Source: Paracoccus liaowanqingii
Lineage (GTDB): Bacteria; Pseudomonadota; Alphaproteobacteria; Rhodobacterales; Rhodobacteraceae
Reading direction: 5' to 3'
Assembly: GCF_004683865.2 (NCBI RefSeq)
Contig: NZ_CP038439.1
Coordinates: forward strand, 1,838,501 to 1,902,500
DNA: 64,000 nucleotides
Shown here: in pieces, positions 9,173 through 17,771 of the stretch
Layout of the letters: each line of letters begins with the position of its first letter
Position numbering within the stretch: the stretch's first letter is position 1
Notes under the pieces: model-generated
The model's database searches: none
The model's input: the letters and a program-made list of their open reading frames with translations, nothing else
What the model was told of the DNA's origin: nothing
Program-made: the position numbers and the translations under genes

Positions 9173-10285
9173 TCAGCCGCGCGACAGCCCCTCGGGCAGG
9201 ATCACGGTGAAGCGGCTGCCCTCGCCAAGCCGGCTCTCGATCCGCAGCCGGCCCCGGTGGCGGTTGACGATATGCTTGACGATGGCCAGCCCCAGCCCGG
9301 TGCCGCCCTGGCTGCGGGCGCGGTGGGTGTCGACCCGGTAGAAGCGTTCGGTCAGGCGGGGCAGATGCTGCTCCTCGATCCCCTCGCCGCGATCCTCGAC
9401 CACCACCGCCCAGGCCGGACCGCGCAGCAGCGGCTCGTGGGCGATGCGCGACAGCGTGACGCGCAGGCTACCGCCCGAGGCGCCGTATTTCAGCGCGTTC
9501 TCGATCAGGTTCTGGAACACCTGCGTCAGCTGGTCGCCGTCGCCCGGCAGGCGCAGCGGCTGGTCCAGCCCCAGGGTCTCGACCGTCACCCCGGCCAGTT
9601 CGGCGCGCGGCGTCAGGGTGGCCAGCACGCCGCGCAGGATGCCCGGCAGATCGACCCGGCCCAAAGGACGGCGCCGTTCCTCGGCCTGCACCCGGCTCAG
9701 CGTCAGCAGTTCGGTGATCAGCCTATTCATGCGCCCGGCCTCGCGCTCCATGATGTCCAGGAACCGGTCGCGGGCGCGGGCATCGTCGCGGGCGGGGCCG
9801 CGCAGCGTCTCGATGAAGCCGGTCATGGCGGTCAGGGGCGTCTTCAGCTCGTGGCTGACATTGGCCACGAAATCGCGGCGCATCTGCTCGGCCTCTTCCG
9901 CGACCGAGCGGTCGATCACCGCGATGGTGGCCCCGCGGCCCAAGGGCGCGGGCAGCGGCGCGATGGTGATCTCGGCCATGATCTCGCGCCCGTCGGCGGC
10001 GCAGGCGGCGCGCAGCACCGCCACCCCCTCGGGGGCCGTGGGCAGGGCCGGGTCTGGCGTCGGCGCGGGCATGACGGTGGGGTCCAGCACCCAGTCCAGC
10101 GCCTGCAGGATCGCGGGATGGCGCAGCACGGTGACGAAGGGACGCCCCGGCAGGTCGGCGCCCAGAAGCCCGCCCGCCAGCCCGTTGGCCGCGATCACCC
10201 GGGCGTCGCGGTCCACGGCCAGCATCGGCACCGGCACCCCGTCCAGGAACCCCGCAAGGCGGCGCATGCCGGCAGCCGGCGCCAT
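9173..10285 (-). CDS. phoR: PhoR-like PAS-containing sensor histidine kinase
   Basis: A 370-residue histidine kinase. A PAS domain covers about residues 15-125, the HisKA box is VSHELKTP with phospho-acceptor His145, and the HATPase domain has the N box (NLIENALKYG), G1 (DRGEGI) and G2 (GGTGLGLAI). No membrane segment is visible, so it seems to be cytoplasmic or recruited to the membrane by partners. The sequence resembles phosphate-regulon PhoR of Rhodobacterales. No phoB response regulator and no pst transporter are present in the window, so the phosphate role is inferred from similarity alone. The start is not fixed by a good ribosome site; Met7 is an alternative. Confidence 0.78.
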   Translation of the reverse strand: MAPAAGMRRLAGFLDGVPVPMLAVDRDARVIAANGLAGGLLGADLPGRPFVTVLRHPAILQALDWVLDPTVMPAPTPDPALPTAPEGVAVLRAACAADGREIMAEITIAPLPAPLGRGATIAVIDRSVAEEAEQMRRDFVANVSHELKTPLTAMTGFIETLRGPARDDARARDRFLDIMEREAGRMNRLITELLTLSRVQAEERRRPLGRVDLPGILRGVLATLTPRAELAGVTVETLGLDQPLRLPGDGDQLTQVFQNLIENALKYGASGGSLRVTLSRIAHEPLLRGPAWAVVVEDRGEGIEEQHLPRLTERFYRVDTHRARSQGGTGLGLAIVKHIVNRHRGRLRIESRLGEGSRFTVILPEGLSRG

Positions 10286-10318
10286 GCGCTCAGCCCGCCA
10301 TGCGGGGGAAGGTGGCGG

Positions 10319-10957
10319 TCATCGGACCTCCTCCTCGGCCATCAGCGCCTTGACGAAGCCGCCCAGGCCCGCCTGCCGGTCGCGGCGCAGCCGCTCGGCG
10401 GTCAGGATGGCGCGCAGCCGCGCCTCGGTCTGGTCCAGATCGTCATTGACCAGCACGTAGTCGTATTCGGCCCAGTGGCTGATCTCGGACCGGCTCTTCA
10501 GCATCCGGCCCGCGATCACCGGCTCGCTGTCCTGGCCGCGCGCGCGCAGGCGCCGCTCCAGCTCGGGCAGCGAGGGCGGCAGCACGAAGATCGACACCAC
10601 ATGCCCGCCCAAGGCCGAGGCGCGGATCTGCTGGCCGCCCTGCCAGTCGACGTCGAACAGCGTGTCGCGCCCCTCGCGCATCGCCCGCTCGACCGGGCCG
10701 CGCGGGCTGCCGTAAAGGTTGCCGAAAACCTCGGCATGCTCCAGCATCTGATCCTCGGCCACCATCTGCAGGAAGCCCTCCTGCGAGGTGAAGTGATAGT
10801 CGACCCCGTCCACCTCGCCGGGGCGCGGCGCCCGCGTCGTGGCCGAGACGGAAAAGCGCAGGCTGTCGTCCCAGTCCATCAGCCGCCGCGCCAATGTCGA
10901 TTTGCCCGCGCCCGAGGGCGAGGACAGGATGACCATCAGGCCGGTCCGGTCGATCAT
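10319..10957 (-). CDS. gmk: Guanylate kinase
   Basis: A 212-residue guanylate kinase phosphorylating GMP to GDP with ATP. The P-loop [10 protein letters not shown] is at residues 12-21, and the GMP-binding region [19 protein letters not shown] and the later [10 protein letters not shown] and DVDWQG motifs are intact. It reads on the minus strand and is followed 33 bases later by the phoR-like gene. Met8 is a possible alternative start. Confidence 0.96.
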   Translation of the reverse strand: MIDRTGLMVILSSPSGAGKSTLARRLMDWDDSLRFSVSATTRAPRPGEVDGVDYHFTSQEGFLQMVAEDQMLEHAEVFGNLYGSPRGPVERAMREGRDTLFDVDWQGGQQIRASALGGHVVSIFVLPPSLPELERRLRARGQDSEPVIAGRMLKSRSEISHWAEYDYVLVNDDLDQTEARLRAILTAERLRRDRQAGLGGFVKALMAEEEVR

Positions 10958-11127
10958 GGTTGCGTGTCCCCTTGCCGCGTCTCGCTGCCCGTGGGATGCC
11001 CCGGCAGGGCGCGGCGGTCAAGTCCTGCCCAGATTGCAGCGCATCTTAACCATTCGTTCACGAAATGACTCGGCGCGGGGATCCCTTTCGCCTAAAGATG
11101 GTTTGCAGACATGGGTATAGCCCGGTC

Positions 11128-11955
11128 ATGCCGGAACCAGAAGAGGTGCCCTTGTCGGACCTGAAGGACGGATCAGAAACCAAACCGGAGCCGCCCTCCG
11201 GCACCGGAACGGGGCGTGTCCTGCATCTGCAGGATTACGAGCCCCCGCGCCCCGAGCGCATGCTGCGCGAGATGCGCAACTACTGGAACAGCATCCGGCA
11301 GGGTCGTGCCGTGCCCGCGCGCGCCGATGTCGACCCGCGCGCCATCGCCCGGATCCTGGACCATGCCTTCATCCTGGAACGGATCGCGCCGGGCGCGGGC
11401 CGCCTGCGTCTGGCCGGGCGCCACCTGATCGACCTGATGGGAATGGAGGTGCGCGGCATGCCGGTCTGCGCGCTGATCAACACCAGCTCGCGCGGGCGGT
11501 TCTCGGACGTGCTGGAAAGCGTCTTCAAGGCCCCGCAGATCGCGCAGCTGACCCTGCAGGCCGGGGCCAGCTATGCCCGCCCGCAGCTGTCGGCGGTGAT
11601 GCTGCTGCTGCCGCTGCGTTCGGATCTGGGCGACGTGACGCGCGCCCTGGGTTGCCTAGTCGCCGACGGAGAGCAGGGCGTCGCGCCGCGCCGCTTCGAC
11701 CTGGTGGGCGACGAGGTGATGCCGATCATCGAGGGGGGCCAGACGCTGGCGCCCTCGCCCTCGACCATCGGCTTTGCCGAAGAGGCGCCGGAATTCCTGC
11801 TGCAGGCGCCCAAGCCCGGCCGCAGGCGCGCGCCGCCCTCCGACATACAGGCCCGGCCGACGCCCGATCGCCGCCCGCAGAGCGAGACCACGCCCGAGGA
11901 ACGGCGGGCGAGCTTCCGGCTGGTGCAGACCCCCAGGGCGCCCGAGGACGTCTGA
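11128..11955 (+). CDS. PAS_5 (DUF1457) domain protein
   Basis: A roughly 275-residue protein with the alphaproteobacterial PAS_5 domain at about residues 30-180 (MLREMRNYWNSIRQGR, then LDHAFILE, GRHLIDLMGMEVRG). The C-terminal 70 residues are Pro/Arg-rich and probably disordered. The family is common in Rhodobacterales and Rhizobiales and often treated as a sensory or regulatory protein, but no output domain is present and no function is known. The gene stands alone, divergent from gmk. The start is uncertain: ATG at 11128 lacks a clear ribosome site, and a TTG eight codons later follows AGAGGT. Confidence 0.75.
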   Translation: MPEPEEVPLSDLKDGSETKPEPPSGTGTGRVLHLQDYEPPRPERMLREMRNYWNSIRQGRAVPARADVDPRAIARILDHAFILERIAPGAGRLRLAGRHLIDLMGMEVRGMPVCALINTSSRGRFSDVLESVFKAPQIAQLTLQAGASYARPQLSAVMLLLPLRSDLGDVTRALGCLVADGEQGVAPRRFDLVGDEVMPIIEGGQTLAPSPSTIGFAEEAPEFLLQAPKPGRRRAPPSDIQARPTPDRRPQSETTPEERRASFRLVQTPRAPEDV

Positions 11956-11965
11956 CGCGCGACGG

Positions 11966-12949
11966 TCAGGGCAGCAGGCCCGGCCGCCAGCGATACAGCG
12001 CCGCATCGGCCTGCGCGTCGCGGCCATGGGCGAACAGGGCCACGTCCTCGGCCCGGCGAAAGCCCAGGTTCTTCAGGATCTTGCGCGAGGCGGGATTGTC
12101 CAAGAAGACATCGGCCATGATCTCGGGCGGGGCGAAGCGGGCGACCAGCTCGTGAAAGACCGCCGCCACCATCTCTTGCCCGAAGCCCTGCCCCGCCATC
12201 TGCGGGTCCAGGAAATAATGCAGCCGTGGCGGCGTTCCCGCGCTGAGCCCCACCGCGCCGATCACCCGTCCCGCATGGCGCACGGCCAGGCGCAGGGGCG
12301 GCAGCAGCCCGCCATCGGCCAGCAGGGAGGCGGCCTCGTCCAGCCGCATGTCGGGGCGAAAGCGCAGCATCATGCGCGCGACCTGCGGCTGCGTGACGAT
12401 GGCGTGCAGGGCGGGCATGTCCGCCGGGGTGATCGCGGTGATCGACAGGCGCGCCGTGGTCAGGGCGATGGCATGGCGGGCCTCGAAGGCGGCGCGGTCC
12501 AGGTGCAGGACGGTCGCCGCCACGGGCCGGTCCAGCGGGCGGGACCGGATCGTCGCACGGCCCTGCGGCGCGAAGCCCAGCCAGTCCAGAAGCCGTTCGG
12601 ACCGCTCGTTGCCCAGCAGCACATGCGAGTGGACCCCCTCGGCGCCCGACAGGAACAGCCGCGACAGCGCCAGCACCCCGGCCCGGCGTCCGATGCCCTG
12701 CCCCTGCAGATCCGGCGCGATCCACAGCCCGAAGGCGCGCCCCGCCAGAACCGTCCCGGCCAGCCGGTCGCCCAAGCGGATGGCATATTCGTCCAGCGAG
12801 GCCTGCGCGATGAACTCCTGCGCGTCCGCGACGCCGTAGGGCCAGGGCGGCGTCGACAGCCAGCGCGTGGTGTCCCAGTTCGACAGCGCCGCCGCGATCG
12901 CCTCGGCATCCTCGGGCCAGGGACGCGTCAGGACGACCGGCGGTGGCAT
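11966..12949 (-). CDS. Tandem GNAT-domain N-acetyltransferase
   Basis: A 327-residue protein made of two consecutive GNAT folds. The first (about 5-155) has the acetyl-CoA loop APDLQGQGIGRRAG and an N-x-x-S segment NERSERLLDWLGF. The second (about 165-325) has LDPQMAGQGFGQEM and DNPASRKILKNLGF. Both halves look like RimJ/RimL-type acetyltransferases and both keep the Q/R-x-x-G-x-G/A loop, so both may bind acetyl-CoA. The substrate is unknown. It starts only 4 bases after the rnd stop and is probably cotranscribed with it. Confidence 0.82.
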   Translation of the reverse strand: MPPPVVLTRPWPEDAEAIAAALSNWDTTRWLSTPPWPYGVADAQEFIAQASLDEYAIRLGDRLAGTVLAGRAFGLWIAPDLQGQGIGRRAGVLALSRLFLSGAEGVHSHVLLGNERSERLLDWLGFAPQGRATIRSRPLDRPVAATVLHLDRAAFEARHAIALTTARLSITAITPADMPALHAIVTQPQVARMMLRFRPDMRLDEAASLLADGGLLPPLRLAVRHAGRVIGAVGLSAGTPPRLHYFLDPQMAGQGFGQEMVAAVFHELVARFAPPEIMADVFLDNPASRKILKNLGFRRAEDVALFAHGRDAQADAALYRWRPGLLP

Positions 12950-12953
12950 CGGC

Positions 12954-14135
12954 CTAGCGGGCCGGCACGACCTTGACCGCGCCGTTCTGCGCGGACAAGG
13001 CGATCTCTCCGCCCGCCAGGCGCAGGGCGTCCTTTCCGAAGACCTCGGCCCGCCAGCCCTGCAGGGCCGGCACGTCGCGATGCCCCGTGGCGATGGCGTC
13101 CAGTTCGGAGGCCGAGGCGATCAGCTTGGGGGCCACGCCCGCCGCATCGGCCTTGGCCTTCAGCAGCACGCGCAGCAGGTCCGACAGCGCCGCATTGCCC
13201 GGGCGGCCCGGCTCGTCGGCCTTGACCTGCGGCAGGTCCTTCGTCTCGATCCCCGCCTTGACGGCGGCGATGATGCCATTGGCGATGTCGCCCTTGCGGG
13301 CCTCGCGCAGCAATAGCCGCGACTTGCCCAGATCGGCCTCGGAGAGCGGCTTGGTCGAGGCCAGCTCGATCATCGCGTCGTCCTTGTAGACGCGCGAGCG
13401 CGGGATGTCGCGGTCCTGCGCATAGGATTCGCGGAACCGCGCCAGTTCCCGCAGGATCGCCAGGAAGCGCGGCGAGTTGGTGCGGGTGCGCACCTTCAGC
13501 CAGGCCTCCTCGGGCCGGGTGATATAGGTCTCGGGGTCTTCCAGCACGGCGATCTCTTCGGCCAGCCAGGCCTGGCGCCCGGTCTTGACCAGCTCGGCCG
13601 AGAGGAACTCGTAGATCACCCGCAGATGGGTCACGTCGGCCAGGGCATAGGCCGCCTGCGCCTCCGACAGGGGGCGGCGCGACCAGTCGGTGAAGCGCGA
13701 GGACTTGTCCAGATCGGCCTTGGCGATCTTGCGCACCAGCGTCTCGTAGCCGACCTGCTCGCCGAAGCCGCAGACCATCGCCGCGACCTGCGTGTCGAAC
13801 AGCGGCGTGGGGAACAGCTGCGCGTCGTGGAAGAAAATCTCCAGATCCTGGCGGGCGGCGTGGAAGACCTTGACCGTGCCGGTATGGCGGAAGAGATCGT
13901 ACAGGGGTTCCAGCGACAGCCCCTCGGCCAGCGGATCGACCAGCACGGCCTCTCCTCCGGGGGTCTTGCCGGTCGAGGCGGGCGGGATCGCCAGCTGGAT
14001 CAGGCACAGCTTGGACCAGAAGGTCCGCTCGCGCAGGAATTCCGTGTCGACGGTGACATAGGGGGCGGATTTGGCGGCCTCGCAGAAGCGGGCGAGGTCT
14101 TCGGTGCGCGTGATCGCGGGGATGTCCTGGCTCAT
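12954..14135 (-). CDS. rnd: Ribonuclease D
   Basis: A 393-residue 3'-5' exoribonuclease of the DEDD family that trims tRNA precursors. Exonuclease motifs are visible: VTVDTEFLRE (Exo I, near residue 27-36), HAARQDLEIF (Exo II) and YALADVTHLRVIYEF (Exo III), followed by HRDC-like domains (about 205-290 and 300-390). The start MSQDIPAITRTEDL is normal. It is the first gene of a pair with the double-GNAT protein. Confidence 0.95.
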   Translation of the reverse strand: MSQDIPAITRTEDLARFCEAAKSAPYVTVDTEFLRERTFWSKLCLIQLAIPPASTGKTPGGEAVLVDPLAEGLSLEPLYDLFRHTGTVKVFHAARQDLEIFFHDAQLFPTPLFDTQVAAMVCGFGEQVGYETLVRKIAKADLDKSSRFTDWSRRPLSEAQAAYALADVTHLRVIYEFLSAELVKTGRQAWLAEEIAVLEDPETYITRPEEAWLKVRTRTNSPRFLAILRELARFRESYAQDRDIPRSRVYKDDAMIELASTKPLSEADLGKSRLLLREARKGDIANGIIAAVKAGIETKDLPQVKADEPGRPGNAALSDLLRVLLKAKADAAGVAPKLIASASELDAIATGHRDVPALQGWRAEVFGKDALRLAGGEIALSAQNGAVKVVPAR

Positions 14136-14200
14136 TCAGCTCTTTCAGATCCGGCGGTTCGTCCGCCAACCCGACAGATTTACGCCCAAGCGGCGGGTTT

Positions 14201-14222
14201 GGAAAGCCCCGTTCACGGGGCC
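14201..14222 (-). terminator. Terminator at end of mnh operon
   Basis: A GCCCCG/CGGGGC stem with a 4-base loop is followed on the minus strand by TTTCC. The hairpin overlaps the TGA stop of mnhG, so it would end the antiporter transcript right at the last codon. Confidence 0.55.
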
Positions 14223-14656
14223 TTCCGCGGCGCCCCGCCGGTGGCCAGGGTGCCGCCCTCGGCCTCGGGTTCGGCCTCGACGGCCGGGGCCGCGGCAGCC
14301 TCGAGATGGGCTTCGGGGGGACGCTTGCGCAGGGCCTCGGCCACCCCCTCCTCGCAGGCGGTGTCGTCGACCATCGGCACGCCGGTGCGGAAGGCCGCGC
14401 GCCCGATCAGGTGGGCGGCGACCGGGGCGGTCAGGATCAGGAACAGGATCGCCGCCACGGCCCGCGCGACGACGGTGCTTTCCGCGAAGGCGATGGCCAC
14501 CGCCACCAGGATCAGGCCCGAGCCAAGCGTGCCCGCCTTGGTCGAGGCATGCATCCGCAGCATCAGGTCGGGCAGGCGCAGCACGCCCATCCCGGCGGCA
14601 AAGCAGAAGATGCCCCCGGCGACCACGAACAGCGAAACGATCAGTTCGGTGATCAT
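14213..14656 (-). CDS. mnhG: Mrp Na+/H+ antiporter subunit G
   Basis: A 147-residue small membrane subunit with three helices (about 3-25, 38-60, 66-88) and the PhaG/MnhG signature LPDLMLRMHASTKAGTLG. The C-terminal 45 residues are an Ala/Glu/Pro-rich soluble tail. A ribosome site (GGAGGA) 7 bases upstream supports the ATG at 14656, which overlaps the mnhF stop. It is the last gene of the seven-gene operon. Confidence 0.93.
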   Translation of the reverse strand: MITELIVSLFVVAGGIFCFAAGMGVLRLPDLMLRMHASTKAGTLGSGLILVAVAIAFAESTVVARAVAAILFLILTAPVAAHLIGRAAFRTGVPMVDDTACEEGVAEALRKRPPEAHLEAAAAPAVEAEPEAEGGTLATGGAPRKAP

Positions 14657-14943
14657 GCCAGTTCCTCCGCCGTCAGCAGGATGCGCCGTTCCAGATAGCG
14701 GGCGAGGCACACGGTGGCCAGAAAGCCCACCAGCGCCAGCACGACCGCCACGTCCAGGAAGGCCGCGCTGCGGGCCTGCAGGGCGGCCAGGCCGCCGAAG
14801 GCCACCAGCTGCACCGTCATCATGTCCAAGGCCACGATCCGGTCGGCCAGGGTCGGCCCGATCACCAGACGGATGGTCGCCAGCGTCACCCCCAGGATGA
14901 CCAGCACGAAGCCCAGCAGGATTGCATAATCGAGAACTGTCAT
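14653..14943 (-). CDS. mnhF: Mrp Na+/H+ antiporter subunit F
   Basis: A 96-residue three-helix protein of the MnhF/PhaF family, with GPTLADRIVALDMM between helices 1 and 2, the most conserved stretch of this subunit. MnhF is an obligate small part of the Mrp complex in the inner membrane. Its stop overlaps the mnhG start (ATGA) and it starts 4 bases after mnhE. Confidence 0.95.
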   Translation of the reverse strand: MTVLDYAILLGFVLVILGVTLATIRLVIGPTLADRIVALDMMTVQLVAFGGLAALQARSAAFLDVAVVLALVGFLATVCLARYLERRILLTAEELA

Positions 14944-14947
14944 CGCC

Positions 14948-15424
14948 TTACTCCGTCGCCTCGCGCACCCAGACCTCGAACCGGTCGCGGATCTGCGCCC
15001 GGATCGCGTCGGGATCGTCCGCGAACATCGCGTGGATATAGATGGTCTTGCGGTCCTCGGACACGTCCAGGCTGAGCGTGCCCGGCGTGAGCGAGATGAA
15101 ATTGGCCAGAAGCGTGATCTGCGTGTCGGTGGTCACGGTGATCGGCACGGCGATCAGCGCAGGCTCGGACCGCTGGCCGGGGGTCAGCACCTCCTTGACC
15201 ACGGGGATCGAGCTGACCACCAGTTCATAGACGAACATGACGATCAGGCGGATCCAATAATAGAGCCGCAGGAAATAGCTGCCGGTCTGCGGGAACAGCG
15301 GGCGGACCAGCCACATGGCGGCCATGCCGACCAGGAAGCCGGTGATCAGCCCGCCAAGCGTCAGCCCCCCAGTCAGCGCGACCCAGGCAAAGGCCAGCAC
15401 CAGATTGACGGCAAAGAGGTTCAT
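14948..15424 (-). CDS. mnhE: Mrp Na+/H+ antiporter subunit E
   Basis: A 158-residue MnhE subunit. Two or three N-terminal helices (about 5-45 and 60-80) precede a soluble domain with the family segments ITVTTDTQITLLANFISLTPGT and VSEDRKTIYIHAM. The gene overlaps the end of mnhD in an ATGA and is followed 4 bases later by mnhF. Confidence 0.95.
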   Translation of the reverse strand: MNLFAVNLVLAFAWVALTGGLTLGGLITGFLVGMAAMWLVRPLFPQTGSYFLRLYYWIRLIVMFVYELVVSSIPVVKEVLTPGQRSEPALIAVPITVTTDTQITLLANFISLTPGTLSLDVSEDRKTIYIHAMFADDPDAIRAQIRDRFEVWVREATE

Positions 15425-16920
15425 GGCTGCACCCCCAGAACGGTCGTGACATACTCGGTCGGATCCAGCAGCTGCCCCGCGGCGCGTTCGGCGAACTGCA
15501 CGAAGGGCTCGGGGAAGAGGCCGATGATGCAGGTCAGCGCGGCCAGTGCCACGATCGGCAGCATCAGCGCCACCCGGTCACCAACCGGCAGGTCCGACAG
15601 GCGCGGCTTGAGTCCGTCCGGATGCGCGGGCCAGAAGGCCGCGCCCCAGATCTTGGTCATCGAGAAGATGGTCAGCAGGCCCACGGCCAGCGACACGCCC
15701 GCCACGAACCACATCTCGAGGTTCAGTGCGGCCTTGACGACCACGTACTTGGCCCAGAAGCCCGACAGCGGCGGAAAGCCCGCCAGCGAGAAGGCCGGGA
15801 TCAGGAACAGGAAGGCCAGAAGCGGCGCATGGGCGTAAAGCCCTCCAAGCCGCGCCAGATCGGTCGATCCGCCGATGCGCTTGGCGACGCCCGCCACGAA
15901 GAACAGGTTGGCCTTCACGATGATGTGGTGGACCAGGTAGAAGACCGCGCCCATCAGGCCCAGGGGCGTGTACAGCGCCAGCCCCAGCACCATGTAGCCG
16001 ATCTGGCTGATGATGTGGAAGGACAGGATGCGGCGGAAGTCGTTCATCGCCGCCGCCCCCAGGACGCCCGTGACCATGGTCACGACCGCCAGCCACAACA
16101 GCAGCGTGTGGGTGAAGCCCACGTCCTGGTCGAAGACCAGCGTGAACATGCGGATCAGCGCATAGACGCCCACCTTGGTCAGCAGCCCCGCGAAGATCGC
16201 CGACACCGCGACCGGTGGCGTGTGGTACGAGGCGGGCAGCCAGAAGAACAGCGGGAAGAGCGCCGCCTTGACCCCGAAGGCCACCATGAACATCACCGCG
16301 ACGGTGGTCAGCAGCCCGGTGTTTTCCACCCCGCGCACCGCCAGATGCAGGTCGGCCATGTTCAGCGTGCCGGTCAGGCCATAGAGCAGGCCAATGCCGG
16401 ACAGGAACATGATGGTCGAGACCAGGTTCAGCAGCACGTACTTGATGCCGCCGTCCAGCTGCTCGCGCGTGCCGCCCAGGACCAGCAGGCCGAAGCTGGA
16501 GATCAGCATGACCTCGAACCAGACATAGAGGTTGAACAGGTCGCCCGTCAGGAAGGCCCCGCAGACGCCCATCAGCAGGGTCTGCAGCAGGGCGTGGAAG
16601 CCGAGACGCTCCAGCCGCTCGGGGATCTCGGACAGCGAATAGATGACGGTGGCCAGGCCCGTGATCGCGGTGATGACCACCATGACGCCGCCCAGCAGGT
16701 CGGCGGCCAGGGTGATGCCGAAGGGCGCGTCCCAGTTCGACATCTGCGCGGCCAGCACGCCCTGGTCCAGCACCTCGGACATCAGCATCAGGCTGGCCAG
16801 CAGCAGCGCCGTGGTGCCCGCGACCGAGATCCAGCGCCCGGCGACCGTGTTGCGGAACAGATAGCACAGCACCGCCGTCATCACGGGGATGAGGATCGGA
16901 TAGACCAGAAGCCAACTCAT
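15421..16920 (-). CDS. mnhD: Mrp Na+/H+ antiporter subunit D
   Basis: A 499-residue NuoN/NuoM-like polytopic membrane protein (about 14 helices) of the proton-translocating Mrp D subunit. Visible signatures are YVWFEVMLISSFGLL with the conserved membrane Glu, the Lys in VAFGVKAALFPLFFWLP, SYHTPPVAVSAIFAGLLTKVGVYAL and HIISQIGYMVLGLAL. I place the start at MSWLLVYPILIPV; the frame is open further upstream but only antisense to mnhC. The ATG overlaps the mnhC stop. Confidence 0.95.
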   Translation of the reverse strand: MSWLLVYPILIPVMTAVLCYLFRNTVAGRWISVAGTTALLLASLMLMSEVLDQGVLAAQMSNWDAPFGITLAADLLGGVMVVITAITGLATVIYSLSEIPERLERLGFHALLQTLLMGVCGAFLTGDLFNLYVWFEVMLISSFGLLVLGGTREQLDGGIKYVLLNLVSTIMFLSGIGLLYGLTGTLNMADLHLAVRGVENTGLLTTVAVMFMVAFGVKAALFPLFFWLPASYHTPPVAVSAIFAGLLTKVGVYALIRMFTLVFDQDVGFTHTLLLWLAVVTMVTGVLGAAAMNDFRRILSFHIISQIGYMVLGLALYTPLGLMGAVFYLVHHIIVKANLFFVAGVAKRIGGSTDLARLGGLYAHAPLLAFLFLIPAFSLAGFPPLSGFWAKYVVVKAALNLEMWFVAGVSLAVGLLTIFSMTKIWGAAFWPAHPDGLKPRLSDLPVGDRVALMLPIVALAALTCIIGLFPEPFVQFAERAAGQLLDPTEYVTTVLGVQP

Positions 16921-17351
16921 ATTCCGGCCTCCTGCCCGGTGGCGGGTTGTTGCGGGTCGGCCCGGCCCAGACCCAGCTTGCCGGTGTCCAGATCCTTCTC
17001 GTCCATGGGTTCGGCGATGCGCATCTCGTCGCTGTTGACGGTGCCGAGCGTCATGAAGGTCCGGTAGACCAGCGCCAGCGTGAAGGCCAGAAGGCCGAAG
17101 CCGATGACGATGGCGGTCAGCACCAGCGCCTGCGGCAGGGCGTTGGCCACGGTGCCCGTGGGCGCGTATTCGCCCGGCGCGATCAGCGGCGGGGCGCCTG
17201 CGGTCAGGCGGCCGCCCGCGAAGATCAGCAGGTTGACCGCGTTCGACAGCAGGACCAGCCCGAACAGGAAGCGCAGCACGTTGCGGTCCAGCATCAGATA
17301 GACCGAGGTGGACACCAGGATGCCCAGGGTGATGGCAAGCAGCAGTTCCAC
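16917..17351 (-). CDS. mnhC: Mrp Na+/H+ antiporter subunit C (NuoK-like)
   Basis: A 144-residue NuoK-like three-helix subunit. It starts with GTG (VELLLAITLGILVST) 8 bases after an AGGAGA, just past the mnhB stop. The family segment FGLVLLSNAVNLLIF and the loop PTGTVANALPQALVLTAIVIGF are intact. The C-terminal 30 residues are hydrophilic. It is homologous to complex I subunit NuoK and forms part of the ion-translocating membrane arm. Confidence 0.94.
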   Translation of the reverse strand: MELLLAITLGILVSTSVYLMLDRNVLRFLFGLVLLSNAVNLLIFAGGRLTAGAPPLIAPGEYAPTGTVANALPQALVLTAIVIGFGLLAFTLALVYRTFMTLGTVNSDEMRIAEPMDEKDLDTGKLGLGRADPQQPATGQEAGI

Positions 17352-17353
17352 GC

Positions 17354-17770
17354 TCAGATCTCCTGTTCCAGGGCAAAGACCAGGGTCAGGATTCCGCCGA
17401 AGACGGCCATGTACACTCCGATGTCGAACACGAGGACGGTGGACAGGGGCACATAGCTGTCGCCGTCCTGGAACAGGAACAGCCATTGCCCGGTGAAGAA
17501 CGGCTCTCCGGCGAAGCCCGCGCCCATGCCGCCCAAGGCGGCGACCCCCACCCCCAGCATCGCCAGGTTCGACGGGTCCATGCGCAGCGCGGCCCGCGCC
17601 TCGGAGACCGAGGTGGCGATGGTGTAGAGGATGAAGGCCGTGGCCCCGATCAACCCGCCGATGAAGCCGCCGCCGGGCAGGTTGTGCCCGCGCAGCAGCG
17701 CATAGATCGAGAACATCAGCAGCAGGGCCGCCATCAGGCGTGTCGTCGTGGTCAGGATCAGCGACTGCAT
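17354..17770 (-). CDS. mnhB: Mrp Na+/H+ antiporter subunit B
   Basis: A 138-residue MnhB subunit with four predicted helices. It carries LRGHNLPGGGFIGGLIGATAFILY (shown here only in part: GHNLPGGGFIGGL), the hallmark of MnhB, and the late STVLVFDIGVYMAVFGG helix. The start is 1 base after the mnhA stop and an ATG inside the preceding frame supports coupling. Because a separate mnhB exists as well as a DUF4040 region in MnhA, this is a group 1 (seven-gene) mrp operon. Confidence 0.94.
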   Translation of the reverse strand: MQSLILTTTTRLMAALLLMFSIYALLRGHNLPGGGFIGGLIGATAFILYTIATSVSEARAALRMDPSNLAMLGVGVAALGGMGAGFAGEPFFTGQWLFLFQDGDSYVPLSTVLVFDIGVYMAVFGGILTLVFALEQEI

Positions 17771-17771
17771 C

